Assembly (NCBI RefSeq): GCF_002138415.1
Contig: NZ_CP015612.1
Span: 4,256,001-4,320,000 of the forward strand
DNA from: Stenotrophomonas maltophilia
Lineage (GTDB): Bacteria; Pseudomonadota; Gammaproteobacteria; Xanthomonadales; Xanthomonadaceae
Direction: 5' to 3'
Length of the DNA stretch: 64,000 bases
In this document: one piece after another, positions 29,382-37,735 of the stretch
Position numbering within the stretch: the first letter of the stretch is position 1
How the letters are laid out: every line of letters begins with the position of its first letter
Notes under the pieces: generated by a model
Databases searched by the model: none
What the model was told of the DNA's origin: nothing
Seen by the model: only the letters and a program-made list of their open reading frames with translations
Position numbers and translations under genes: made by a program

Positions 29382-30257
29382 TCACCCCAGTTCTGCCGGG
29401 GGCGCGGCCTGCAGGCTGGTGCGCACCTGGAACAGTTCGGGGAAGAAGGTCAGCTCCAGCGCCTTGGCCAGGAAGCCCACGCCGGACGAGCCGCCGGTGC
29501 CGCGCTTGAAGCCGATCACCCGCATCACGGTGCGCATGTGTCGGAATCGCCACAGCTGGAAGGCGGTCTCCAGGTCCACCAGGTCCTCGCACAGCGAATA
29601 CTCGCGCCAGTAGCGGTCGGTGTCCTGGTAGATGCGCTCGAAGACTGGCTGCAGTGCGTCGTCGGCCACATGCGGCTGGGTCCAGTCGTGGGATTCGTAC
29701 ACCGCCGGCACGGCATGGCCGAAGCGGGCCAGGTACTTCAGGAATTCCTCGTACAGGCTGGGCGCCTCCAGCACGGTGCGCAGCTGCGCCTGCCCGGCCG
29801 CATCGTGCTCGAACACCTGCAGCATCTGCGCGTTCTTGTTGCCCAGCAGGAACTCGATGTAGCGGTACTGCAGCGACTGGAAGCCGGACGACGGGCCCAG
29901 CACGTCACGGAAGCCCATGTACTCGGACGGGGTCAGCGTTTCCAGCACCGACCACTGCTCGGTGAGCTGGCGCAGCACCTGCTTGCTGCGCGCAAGCACC
30001 TTGCGGCATTGCCAGACTTCATCGCGCTGCAGGAAGCCGATCGCGGCACGCAGTTCGTGGCCCAGCAGCTTCAGCCACAGCTCCGAGGTCTGGTGCTGGA
30101 TGATGAAGAGCATCTCGTCGTGGTGCGGCGGCTTGGACAGCGGCTGCTGCGCGCTGAGCAGCTGGTCCAGCCGCAGGTAGCCGCCATAGGTCAGGCGTCC
30201 CTGCAGGTCGGTGTGGATGCCGGCTTCGAGATCGCGTTGGTTGTTGTCGACGGACAT
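29382..30257 (-). CDS. kynA: Tryptophan 2,3-dioxygenase
   Basis: 291 residues. This heme enzyme converts tryptophan to N-formylkynurenine, the first step of the kynurenine pathway. Signatures are [40 protein letters not shown] (substrate/heme region), [25 protein letters not shown] and [19 protein letters not shown]. Start [14 protein letters not shown]. No kynB or kynU is in the window. Confidence 0.96.
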   Translation of the reverse strand: MSVDNNQRDLEAGIHTDLQGRLTYGGYLRLDQLLSAQQPLSKPPHHDEMLFIIQHQTSELWLKLLGHELRAAIGFLQRDEVWQCRKVLARSKQVLRQLTEQWSVLETLTPSEYMGFRDVLGPSSGFQSLQYRYIEFLLGNKNAQMLQVFEHDAAGQAQLRTVLEAPSLYEEFLKYLARFGHAVPAVYESHDWTQPHVADDALQPVFERIYQDTDRYWREYSLCEDLVDLETAFQLWRFRHMRTVMRVIGFKRGTGGSSGVGFLAKALELTFFPELFQVRTSLQAAPPAELG

Positions 30258-30592
30258 GGGCGGGACCAGATCGGGGGCGGCAAGGGTAGCGCGTTGACGC
30301 CGCGCTGGCAGCCGCCGGGTCCATACCGGGGCGTGCGGTTGGCCGTGGAGCATCGACCGGTGCCGGGCCTGCGCGTGGAACCGTCCGCGCCGTTGTACTG
30401 GCGGTCAGCCAGAGGCGTATTCTGATGCTTTGCAGCAACGACTGAATACGTTGTTGTTATTGGCCCCCCACCCGCCGGCAGGGGTAAAACGGGGAATCGC
30501 CGTGTTGCGGCGCAGGAAGGCTATTCCGTACGCGTTCCTTAACATGGCGATTCATATCATTTGTAACTTCTCTGTCGAAGGTGCAGTACGCA
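30258..30592. promoter_or_regulatory. Divergent promoter region between kynA and the pdh operon
   Basis: 335 bases with no credible gene. The half near kynA is GC-rich; 30410-30592 is AT-richer (ACGTTGTTGTTATTG, TTCATATCATTTGTAAC) and should hold the pdhA promoter. No defined operator could be assigned. Confidence 0.5.
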
Positions 30593-31675
30593 ATGACGGT
30601 TGCCGCTGAATTCAAGATCGAATACCTGCAGTACCTGGACGTGGACGGCAAGCTCGTCCGCGATGACCTGCCCGCGTCGCTGCGCGACCCAAAGGTCCTG
30701 GTACCGCTGTTCAAGCAGATGCTGTTCGTACGTACGTTCGACAGCAAATCCATCGCGCTGCAGCGCACCGGCAAGCTCGGCACCTATGCCGCCTGCCTGG
30801 GCCATGAAGCCGCGCACGTGGGCATCGGCGCGGCGATGCAGAAGGACGACGTGTTCGCGCCTTCGTACCGCGAGTATGGCGCGATGTTCATGCGTGGCGT
30901 GCGCCCGCACGACGTGCTGATGTACTGGGGCGGCGACGAACGCGGCAACGATTACGGCGGCAACGCGGCCAAGGACTTCCCGTTCTGCGTGCCGATCTCC
31001 ACCCAGTGCCTGCACGCCGCAGGCGCCGCACTGAAGTTCAAGCTCAACAAGGAACCTCAGATTGCCGTGGCGGTGTGCGGTGACGGTGGCAGCTCCAAGA
31101 CCGACTTCTACGCGGCACTGAATTCGGCGGGCGCCTACAAGCTGCCGCTGATCCTGTGCATCGTCAACAACGGCTGGGCCATCTCGGTTCCGCGTTCGGC
31201 CCAGACCGGTGCCGAGACGCTGGCGCAGAAGGGCCTGGCCGGCGGCCTGCACTGCCTGCAGGTGGACGGCAACGACCTGATCGCGGTGCTGGCGGCCATG
31301 GAGCAGGCGCGCGAACGTGCGCTGGCCGGCGACGGTGGCACCGTGCTGGAACTGATGACCTACCGCCTGTCCGACCACACCACCGCCGATGACGCGCGCC
31401 GCTACCGCGACGACGCCGAAGTGAAGGATGCCTGGCAGCGCGAGCCGATGCTGCGCCTGCGCAAGTACCTGATCAACGCCGGTGTCTGGAGCGAGGAAGA
31501 AGAAACTGCTTGGGTCGCCGAGTGCGGCACGCGCGTGGACGAGGAAGTGAACCTGTACCTCAACACGCCGGTGCAGCCGGTCGAGGCGATGTTCGACTTC
31601 CTGTATGCCGATCCGCCGCCGGACCTGCTGGCCCAGCGTGCCCAGGCGATCGCCCTGGAGAAGCGCCATGGATGA
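30593..31675 (+). CDS. pdhA: 2-Oxoacid (pyruvate) dehydrogenase E1 alpha subunit
   Basis: 360 residues. The ThDP-binding motif is present (AVCGDGGSSKTDFYAALNSAGAYKLPLILCIVNNGWAIS, GDGx~24-27NN). Other E1alpha features are MLFVRTFDSKSIALQRTGKLGTY, APSYREYGAMFMRGV and TYRLSDHTTADDARRYR (phosphorylation-loop region). With E1beta it forms an alpha2beta2 E1, oxidatively decarboxylating pyruvate; a branched-chain 2-oxoacid complex is the main alternative. The start at 30593 follows GAAGG. It overlaps an alternative E1beta start. Confidence 0.9.
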   Translation: MTVAAEFKIEYLQYLDVDGKLVRDDLPASLRDPKVLVPLFKQMLFVRTFDSKSIALQRTGKLGTYAACLGHEAAHVGIGAAMQKDDVFAPSYREYGAMFMRGVRPHDVLMYWGGDERGNDYGGNAAKDFPFCVPISTQCLHAAGAALKFKLNKEPQIAVAVCGDGGSSKTDFYAALNSAGAYKLPLILCIVNNGWAISVPRSAQTGAETLAQKGLAGGLHCLQVDGNDLIAVLAAMEQARERALAGDGGTVLELMTYRLSDHTTADDARRYRDDAEVKDAWQREPMLRLRKYLINAGVWSEEEETAWVAECGTRVDEEVNLYLNTPVQPVEAMFDFLYADPPPDLLAQRAQAIALEKRHG

Positions 31676-31748
31676 GATCAAGAACGGCGCGCCCGGCGCG
31701 CACACCAACGCCGCCGACAGCGCCGCCGTCGCGCGCGGAGAACAGAGC

Positions 31749-32735
31749 ATGACCACCACCCCCATCACCCTGATCGAAGCCATCACCCAGGCACTGGCCT
31801 GGGAGCTGGAGCACGACCCGTCGGTGCTGGTGCTGGGCGAGGACGTGGGCGTCAACGGCGGCGTGTTCCGCGCCACCGCCGGCCTGCAGCAGCGCTTCGG
31901 CTCCGAGCGCATCCTCGACACCCCGCTGGATGAAACCACCATCGCCGGCCTGACCATCGGCCTGGCGGCACAGGGCATGAAGCCGGTGGCCGAAGCGCAG
32001 TTCGACGGTTTCATGTACCCGATGGTCGACCATATCGTCTGCCACGCCGCCCGCCTGCGTTACCGCACGCGTGGCCGCCTGCACTGCCCGATGGTGCTGC
32101 GCGTGCCGTGGGGTGGTGGCATCCGCGCGCCGGAACATCACAGCGAAGCCAATGAGGCGATCTTCACCAACGTGCCGGGCCTGCGCGTGGTGCTGCCGTC
32201 GTCGCCGCAGCGCGCCTACGGCCTGCTGCTGGCCGCGATCCGGGAGCCGGATCCGGTGATCTACATGGAGCCCAAGCGCATCTACCGCCAGTACAAGGAA
32301 GTGGTCGTCAACGACGGCGAAGCCTTGCCGCTGGACGTCTGCTTCGTGCTGCGCGATGGCACCGACGTGACCCTGGTGACCTGGGGCGCACAGGTGAAGG
32401 AAGCGCTGGAAGCGGCCGACAAGCTGGCCGGCGAAGGCATCAGTGCCGAAGTCATCGACGTGGCCACGCTGCGTCCGCTGGACTTCGCCACCATCGCCGA
32501 ATCGGTGGCCAAGACCGGCCGCTGCGTGATCGTGCAGGAGGCCCCGAAGACTGCGGGCTTCGGCGCCGAAATCGCCGCGCGCCTGGCCGAGGAATCGATC
32601 TACGACCTGCTGGCCCCGGTCGAGCGCGTCACTGGCTATGACACCCACATTCCGCTGTTCCGCCTGGAAATGAAGTACCTGCCGAGCGTTGAGCGGATCG
32701 TGGCTGCGGCCAAGCGCGCGGTGGCGGCCGGCTGA
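31749..32735 (+). CDS. pdhB: 2-Oxoacid (pyruvate) dehydrogenase E1 beta subunit
   Basis: 328 residues, normal E1beta length. Features: ITLIEAITQALAWELEHDPSVLVLGEDVGVNGGVFRATAGL, FPTPLDE-like DTPLDETTIAGLTIGLA, RVPWGGGIRAPEHHSE (active-site His pair region) and VIDVATLRPLDFATI. The ATG at 31749 has GGAG nine bases upstream and matches family length; an in-frame ATG at 31668, overlapping the pdhA stop, would add 27 residues of low complexity. Confidence 0.9.
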   Translation: MTTTPITLIEAITQALAWELEHDPSVLVLGEDVGVNGGVFRATAGLQQRFGSERILDTPLDETTIAGLTIGLAAQGMKPVAEAQFDGFMYPMVDHIVCHAARLRYRTRGRLHCPMVLRVPWGGGIRAPEHHSEANEAIFTNVPGLRVVLPSSPQRAYGLLLAAIREPDPVIYMEPKRIYRQYKEVVVNDGEALPLDVCFVLRDGTDVTLVTWGAQVKEALEAADKLAGEGISAEVIDVATLRPLDFATIAESVAKTGRCVIVQEAPKTAGFGAEIAARLAEESIYDLLAPVERVTGYDTHIPLFRLEMKYLPSVERIVAAAKRAVAAG

Positions 32736-32736
32736 C

Positions 32737-33090
32737 ATGCGGGCCCGCCTTCTGGGGGCTTACCGCAGCCAATATCCCAACCCGCTCCGGTTCCACACTG
32801 GCCAGATCGTCGAAGTAGGTGTTCGTGACGAGGAATGGCCGGCGTTTGCCTGGGTACGCACCAACGATGGGCGCGCTGGATGGGCGCCCATCGCCTGGTT
32901 GCAGCTGCTGGACGAGGGTCGCGCCGAAGCGCTGTGCGACTACGACGCCCGCGAGCTGGATGTGGAAAGCGGCGAGATGGTGAAGCTTCATCACGAACAC
33001 GGCGGGTGGTGGTGGTCCGAGCGCGCCAATGGCGCGACGGGTTGGCTGCCGGCCCGCGAACTGGAACTGCTGGAAGAGAACTGCAAATGA
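32737..33090 (+). CDS. SH3-domain protein encoded between E1beta and E2
   Basis: 117 residues with two variant SH3-like modules: residues about 1-55 (LLGAYRSQYPNPLRFHTGQIVEVGVRDEEWPAFAWVRTNDGRAGWAPIAWLQLL) and 56-117 (AEALCDYDARELDVESGEMVKLHHEHGGWWWSERANGATGWLPARELELL). The gene starts one base after the pdhB stop and overlaps the E2 start by ATGA, so it is tightly coupled to the complex. It may assist assembly or interaction of the complex; that is inference from position only. Confidence 0.85.
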   Translation: MRARLLGAYRSQYPNPLRFHTGQIVEVGVRDEEWPAFAWVRTNDGRAGWAPIAWLQLLDEGRAEALCDYDARELDVESGEMVKLHHEHGGWWWSERANGATGWLPARELELLEENCK

Positions 33091-34475
33091 GCCAGACCAA
33101 GAACTTCAACCTGCCCGACCTGGGCGAAGGCCTGCCGGACGCGACCATCGTCGAGTGGTTCGTCAAGGAAGGCGATGTGATCAAGCTGGACGAGCCGCTG
33201 GTCTCGATGGAGACCGCCAAGGCCGTCGTGGAAGTGCCGTCGCCGTTCTCCGGCAAGGTGCTGAAGCTGTCCGGCGCTGCCGGCGACATCATCCCGACCG
33301 GCTCGGTGCTGGCCAGCTTCGAGCTGGACCCGAACCTGCCGCAGCGCGCCGATGGCCAGGACACCGGCCACAGCCATGGTCACCCAGCGCCTGCCGCTGC
33401 ACCGACGCCGCCGCCGCTTCCCGCTGCTGCCGCCCCGGTGGCCGCAGAAGAAGCCAAGCCCGCCGCCGCCGAGCGTGATGACGCCGGTACCGTGGTCGGC
33501 GCGATGCAGAGCTCCAATGCCGTGCACGCCGAGCAGGCGCTCGCCGTCGGTGGCGTCAAGGCCGTGCCGGCCGTGCGTGCGACGGCGCGCAAGCTGGGCG
33601 TGGACCTGAGCCGAGTGCCTGCCACTGGCACCGATGGCGCGGTGACCATGGCCGACGTCAAGCAGGCCGCCGCCAACGGCACCGCCAAGTTCGGCGCTGC
33701 TCCGGCGCCGGTTGCCGCGGCTGCCTATGCCGCGCCGGCCCCGGCGCAGGTGTCTGCCCCGGTGCAGAGCGAAGCGCGCACCCCGCTGTCTGCCGCCGGC
33801 AAGCCGATGCGCACCCAGCCGCCGGGCGTGGTCGCCAAGGGCCAGCCGGAACCGCTGAAGGGCGTGCGCCGCAACATGGCGCGCGTGATGGCCGATGCGC
33901 ACAGCAAGGTCGTGCCGACCACGCTGAACGACGATGCCGACATCCACGCCTGGCTGCCGGGCAACGACGTCACCGCGCGCCTGGTGCGTTCGATCGTGGT
34001 CGCCGCGCAGAAGGTGCCGGCGATGAACGCCTGGTTCGACGGTGAAGCACTGACCCGCACCCTGCACGCCCAGGTGGACATCGGCATCGCCGTGGACACC
34101 GACGACGGCCTGTTCGTGCCGGCGCTGCGCAACGCCGACATGCTCGATGCACGCGGCATCCGCGAAGGCGTCAACCGACTGCGCGAACAAGTGGAATCGC
34201 GTTCGATCGCCGCCTCGGAACTGAGCGGCTACACCATCTCGCTGTCCAACTTCGGCATGTTCGCCGGCCGCTACGCGACCCCGGTCGTGGTGCCGCCGTG
34301 CGTGGCCATCGTCGGTGCCGGCCGTGCCCGCCACCAGATGACCCCGGTGATGGGCGGCGTGGAAGCGCACAAGGTGATCCCGCTGTCGGTCACCTTCGAC
34401 CACCGCGCGGCCACCGGTGGTGAAGCGGCCCGCTTCCTGCGCGCGATGATGGATGACCTGGCGCTGGCCAGCTGA
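33087..34475 (+). CDS. pdhC: Dihydrolipoyl acyltransferase (E2) of the 2-oxoacid dehydrogenase complex
   Basis: 462 residues. Domains in order: one lipoyl domain (residues about 4-78, lipoylated Lys in SMETAKAVVEVPSP), an Ala/Pro linker, a peripheral subunit-binding domain (VPAVRATARKLGVDLSRVPATGTDGAVTMADVK), a second Ala/Pro linker, and the catalytic core with PLKGVRRNMARVMADAHS and the active-site VTFDHRAATGGEAARFL. No E3 gene follows; it must be elsewhere. The operon ends in a REP trio and a strong terminator. Confidence 0.93.
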   Translation: MSQTKNFNLPDLGEGLPDATIVEWFVKEGDVIKLDEPLVSMETAKAVVEVPSPFSGKVLKLSGAAGDIIPTGSVLASFELDPNLPQRADGQDTGHSHGHPAPAAAPTPPPLPAAAAPVAAEEAKPAAAERDDAGTVVGAMQSSNAVHAEQALAVGGVKAVPAVRATARKLGVDLSRVPATGTDGAVTMADVKQAAANGTAKFGAAPAPVAAAAYAAPAPAQVSAPVQSEARTPLSAAGKPMRTQPPGVVAKGQPEPLKGVRRNMARVMADAHSKVVPTTLNDDADIHAWLPGNDVTARLVRSIVVAAQKVPAMNAWFDGEALTRTLHAQVDIGIAVDTDDGLFVPALRNADMLDARGIREGVNRLREQVESRSIAASELSGYTISLSNFGMFAGRYATPVVVPPCVAIVGAGRARHQMTPVMGGVEAHKVIPLSVTFDHRAATGGEAARFLRAMMDDLALAS

Positions 34476-34486
34476 TCGGCCACCTT

Positions 34487-34592
34487 ATCGGTGGGTGCCA
34501 ACCTTGGGTTGGCACATGAAACTGACTGATGGGTGCCAACCTTGGTTGGCACATGAAACTGATTGGTGGGTGCCAACTTTGGTTGGCACATG
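34487..34592. repeat. Three tandem SMAG/REP hairpins
   Basis: Three GGGTGCCAAC(C/T)TTGG(G)TTGGCACATGAA units spaced about 43 bases apart directly after E2, each with the stem TGCCAAC / GTTGGCA. Confidence 0.9.
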
Positions 34593-34603
34593 AATTGGAG
34601 AAG

Positions 34604-34629
34604 CGCCGGGCACTGCCCGGCGTTTTTTT
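34604..34629 (+). terminator. Rho-independent terminator of the pdh operon
   Basis: Stem CGCCGGGC / GCCCGGCG (34604-34611 and 34615-34622), 3-base loop, seven T residues. It is the first strong terminator after the E2 stop. The left end of the 1252-bp tandem duplication falls within its T-run. Confidence 0.92.
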
Positions 34630-34784
34630 GTGCCCGCTCCGTCGCGCCCCATCTACGCATGGCGCGGATCTACTGGGCTCTCCGACGGTCGGGCGAGAGC
34701 GCAAGGGAGCATTTTGAGAATAGTTGCATGGATTCCCAAAAGTAGCTCGATAGCATTGAGCTTCTCTTGAGACGTCGAGATCCC

Positions 34785-35768
34785 ATGTTCGAGACACCGC
34801 CCTCACTCGAAGAAATCCGGAACAAGGTTGATGATTTTTTCCGCGCCTCCCCGTTCAGCACACTGCTGCCGAGGGATGAGAATCCATCGAACACGAGTTG
34901 GGTTCCGGACATCATCTTCCTGCGTTGGCTCTCCCGAAATAGCGCGTTCCTTGACGCATCGGTCGGATCTGCGGTGGCAGCCGCTCCCTCGCCGTCAGAT
35001 GCCTTGGCATGCATCGAAGCTACTTTCCAGGACGAAATCCCCGGCGCTGCGTTTGATCCGGAATTGCTGGAATTTACCATTCGCTACTTCTGCAAGCGCG
35101 CCCCCTATTCCTCGGATTTCTTCTCCCTTTTTCCGCAAAGCGACATGCCTTCGCCGGAGGCCATGTGGGACAAGCAGGAGCAGGTGTACGCGATTATCGA
35201 TTCACGTTTACAGTCATGGCGCAACGGTGAACCCCTCGTCCGGGCGCTCATCGCCAAGACCGATCAACAAGGAGACGCCGAACCGGCTGCGCCGCTGGAC
35301 GCTGACGTCTGGATCTCAACGCTGGCAGCGCTGTCGGATGCTGCGGTCACCCACGAAGGCTGCTGTGCATACGCCGACCACTTCTACCGGCCTCTGACGA
35401 AACCACCGTCAGTAGAGGTCGTCCTGGCAGTCATGAGGGAATTTCTTCGCGACCCGCCACATGATGCGTCGATCATGACTGCAACGGACAACTTCCTGTC
35501 GGATATTCCGTTCTCCCGCTACATCAAAGCCTACTCCATCCTCGCACCTGAACTGCTGGACCGTTCTTCAGATGCCGCGCTCAATCTGTTTGATTATCCA
35601 GGTTGTGAACTGACGCCCCGCCAGATACGGCAGTTCATCAGGGAACTCAGGCGGTGCAATCCTGGCCGCGATGTGGTCGGAGAGCTGGCCCAGCTGGCCA
35701 TTGAGTGGGATTCGGAAGACGACGAGACATTTTCAATCGTCATCGAAGCAGCACAGAAGCAAGGATAG
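34785..35768 (+). CDS. Unknown protein, copy 1 of tandem paralogue pair
   Basis: 327 residues, no signal peptide or membrane segment, acidic. N-terminus MFETPPSLEEIRNKVDDFFRASPFSTLLPRDENPSNTSWVPDIIFLRWLSRNSAF; mostly helical with conserved KQEQVYAIIDSRLQSWRNGE and YPGCELTPRQIRQFIRELRRCNPGRD. I do not recognise the family. The start is the MFETPP codon shared by both copies. From about residue 170 it is nearly identical to copy 2, while the first half differs at many positions. It is less GC-rich than neighbouring genes. Confidence 0.75.
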   Translation: MFETPPSLEEIRNKVDDFFRASPFSTLLPRDENPSNTSWVPDIIFLRWLSRNSAFLDASVGSAVAAAPSPSDALACIEATFQDEIPGAAFDPELLEFTIRYFCKRAPYSSDFFSLFPQSDMPSPEAMWDKQEQVYAIIDSRLQSWRNGEPLVRALIAKTDQQGDAEPAAPLDADVWISTLAALSDAAVTHEGCCAYADHFYRPLTKPPSVEVVLAVMREFLRDPPHDASIMTATDNFLSDIPFSRYIKAYSILAPELLDRSSDAALNLFDYPGCELTPRQIRQFIRELRRCNPGRDVVGELAQLAIEWDSEDDETFSIVIEAAQKQG

Positions 35769-35804
35769 GTCCAGGAGCCAGCAAGTGCCAGCCCCCTCCC
35801 TTGA

Positions 35805-35874
35805 TCAGTTCCGCGCGACCATGCCTTCGGCGCGGCTGTAGACACGCAGGCGGTGGCTATCAGGATCGGCGCCG
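35805..35874 (-). pseudogene. 3' remnant of the VOC gene left by the duplication
   Basis: 70 bases matching 37057-37126 except for a C-to-T-type change (GGTGGCTATCAGG against GGTGGCCATCAGG). They encode only the last ~23 residues of the VOC protein (DPDGHRLRVYSRAEGMVARN region). There is no start, so it is a by-product of the tandem duplication. Confidence 0.88.
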
Positions 35875-36036
35875 GATTTATTTGTCTGCTCCGTCGCGCG
35901 CCGTCCACGCATGGCGTGGATCTACCGGACTCTCCGACGGTCGGGCGAGAGCGCAAGGGAGCATTTTGAGAATAGTTGCATGGATTCCCAAGAGTAGCTC
36001 GATAGCATTGAGGCTCTCTGCAGACGTCGAATTTCC

Positions 36037-37020
36037 ATGTTCGAGACACCACCCACACTCGAAGAATTCCTGAAGGCGGGCGATGATTTTTTCCGCGCCT
36101 CTCCATTCTTCTTACGGTTGACGAGGGATGAGGATCCGTCGGACGCGAACTGGGTCCTCAGCATCATCTTCCTGCGCTGGCTCGCCCGAAATTGCGCGTT
36201 CCTCGACGCATCGGTCGGCTCTACGGTAGCCGCCGCTCCCTCGCCGGCAGATGCCTTGGCATGCATCGAAGCTGCCTTCCAGGACGAAATCCCCGGCGCT
36301 GCATTCGACCCGGAATTGCTGGAGTTCACCGTTCGCTACTTCTGCATGGCCGCACCCTACTTGTCGGACGTCTTCTCATTGTTCCCTCAAGACGCCATGC
36401 CCTCGCCGGACGCCATGTGGGACAAGCAGGAGCAGGTGTACGCAATTATCGACTCCCGTCTGCAGTCATGGCGCAACGGCGAGTCCATCGTCCGGGCGAT
36501 CATCCCCAATGCCGATCAACAAGGACACGCCGAACCGGCTGCGCCGCTGGACGCTGACGTCTGGATCTCAACGCTGGCAGCGCTGTCGGATGCTGCGGTC
36601 ACCCACGAAGGCTGCTGTGCATACGCCGACCACTTCTACCGGCCTCTGACGAAACCACCGTCAGTAGAGGTCGTCCTGGCAGTCATGAGGGAATTTCTTC
36701 GCGACCCGCCACATGATGCGTCGATCATGACTGCAACGGACAACTTCCTGTCGGATATTCCGTTCTCCCGCTACATCAAAGCCTACTCCATCCTCGCACC
36801 TGAACTGCTGGACAGTTCTTCAGATGCCGCGCTCAATCTGTTTGATTATCCAGGTTGTGAACTGACGCCCCGCCAGATACGGCAGTTCATCAGGGAACTC
36901 AGGCGGTGCAATCCTGGCCGCGATGTGGTCGGAGAGCTGGCCCAGCTGGCCATTGAGTGGGATTCGGAAGACGACGAGACATTTTCAATCGTCATCGAAG
37001 CAGCACAGAAGCAAGGATAG
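36037..37020 (+). CDS. Unknown protein, copy 2 of tandem paralogue pair
   Basis: 327 residues, same length as copy 1 with no insertion or deletion. The first ~165 residues differ from copy 1 at roughly a fifth of positions (for example TLEEFLKAGDDFFRASPFFLRLTRDEDPSDANWVL); the rest is identical by eye except one Arg/Ser difference (ELLDS against ELLDR). The half-and-half pattern points to gene conversion of the 3' part or selection for change in the 5' part. It converges on the VOC gene. Confidence 0.75.
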   Translation: MFETPPTLEEFLKAGDDFFRASPFFLRLTRDEDPSDANWVLSIIFLRWLARNCAFLDASVGSTVAAAPSPADALACIEAAFQDEIPGAAFDPELLEFTVRYFCMAAPYLSDVFSLFPQDAMPSPDAMWDKQEQVYAIIDSRLQSWRNGESIVRAIIPNADQQGHAEPAAPLDADVWISTLAALSDAAVTHEGCCAYADHFYRPLTKPPSVEVVLAVMREFLRDPPHDASIMTATDNFLSDIPFSRYIKAYSILAPELLDSSSDAALNLFDYPGCELTPRQIRQFIRELRRCNPGRDVVGELAQLAIEWDSEDDETFSIVIEAAQKQG

Positions 37021-37056
37021 GTCCAGGAGCCAGCAAGTGCCGGCCCCCTCCCTTGA

Positions 37057-37443
37057 TCAGTTCCGCGCGACCATGCCTTCGGCGCGGCTGTAGACACGCA
37101 GGCGGTGGCCATCAGGATCGGCGCCGACGAAGGTATGGCCGAATTCCAAGGTCACCGGTGCCTGCAGGATCTGCACGCCGAGTGCGTGCCACGCATCGTG
37201 CATCTGCTGCACGGCCTCCGGGTTGGCGACCACCATCGCCAGTTCGGCGGCACCGGCCTGCGCAGACACAGGTGGCTGCACGTCATCGCGTTGCCACAGG
37301 CCCAGTGCGGCGCCATCGCCGAGCAGAAACAGGGCGAAACCGGGCGACTGCTCGACCGGTGGCTTGCCGAGGATGCCGCTGTAGAAGGTGGCGCTGGTGG
37401 CGACGTCGCGCACGTACTGCAGCAGGGTGCTGGGCGTGAACAT
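37057..37443 (-). CDS. VOC-family (glyoxalase/bleomycin-resistance fold) protein
   Basis: 128 residues with the beta-alpha-beta-beta-beta VOC pattern twice: LLQYVRDVATSATFYSGILGKPPVEQSPGFALFLLGDGAALGLWQ and ELAMVVANPEAVQQMHDAWHALGVQILQAPVTLEFGHTFVGADPDGHRLRVY. The metal-ligand positions are not clear, so it may be a binding protein rather than an enzyme. Its 3' end is partly duplicated upstream at 35805. Confidence 0.85.
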   Translation of the reverse strand: MFTPSTLLQYVRDVATSATFYSGILGKPPVEQSPGFALFLLGDGAALGLWQRDDVQPPVSAQAGAAELAMVVANPEAVQQMHDAWHALGVQILQAPVTLEFGHTFVGADPDGHRLRVYSRAEGMVARN

Positions 37444-37498
37444 GGGGAAGCTCCGTTGCTGGGAGCGTTCATGGTGGTACGGCCCTGCTGACAGATTC

Positions 37499-37735
37499 TG
37501 TCAGTAGCGTCGAGCATGATCGACTGCTGCTGCCTCTGCCTTGGTAGAGGTCGAGCTTGCTCGACTGCTGTTACCCCTGCCCTGGTAGATGTCGAGCTTG
37601 CTCGACTGCTGTTCGCGAAGATCAAGGGCGGTCGAGCAAGCTCGACCCCTACCAGGAGCAAAGAGCGAAGACCCCCTCCCCAGCAGCCGGAAGCAAAGCG
37701 CGGAAGCAGTCGTGCAAGCTCGACGCTACGAACGG
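37499..37735. repeat. SMAG/REP cluster, TCGAGC-type stems
   Basis: Between the VOC and WYL genes are at least four hairpins with stems of GTCGAGC / GCTCGAC type: GTAGAGGTCGAGCTTGCTCG, GTAGATGTCGAGCTTGCTCG, an inverted GGTCGAGCAAGCTCGACC followed by CTACC, and a last GTCGTGCAAGCTCGAC plus GCTAC that runs up to the WYL gene stop. Confidence 0.88.

Larger units (their letters stand above)
34623..37126. repeat. 1252-bp tandem duplication (34623-35874 and 35875-37126)
   Basis: Equivalent landmarks are all exactly 1252 bases apart: the MFETPP start codons (34785/36037), the stops (35768/37020), and the VOC gene 3' end (35805/37057). The left unit ends with 70 bases that copy the last codons of the VOC gene. 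Right after this the sequence resumes with a degenerate copy of the terminator T-run region (GATTTATTTGTCTGCTCCGTCGCG against GTTTTTTTGTGCCCGCTCCGTCGCG). This fixes the junction near 35874/35875. Confidence 0.92.

Noticed and set aside
34785..37020. Assembly artefact instead of a real tandem duplication
   Set aside because: The two copies differ at many positions in the first half, so they are not a collapsed or doubled read of one locus.
37499..37735. Short repeats suggesting a CRISPR or integron array
   Set aside because: Stems and GTAG heads identify them as SMAG-type REPs in both orientations with irregular spacing.
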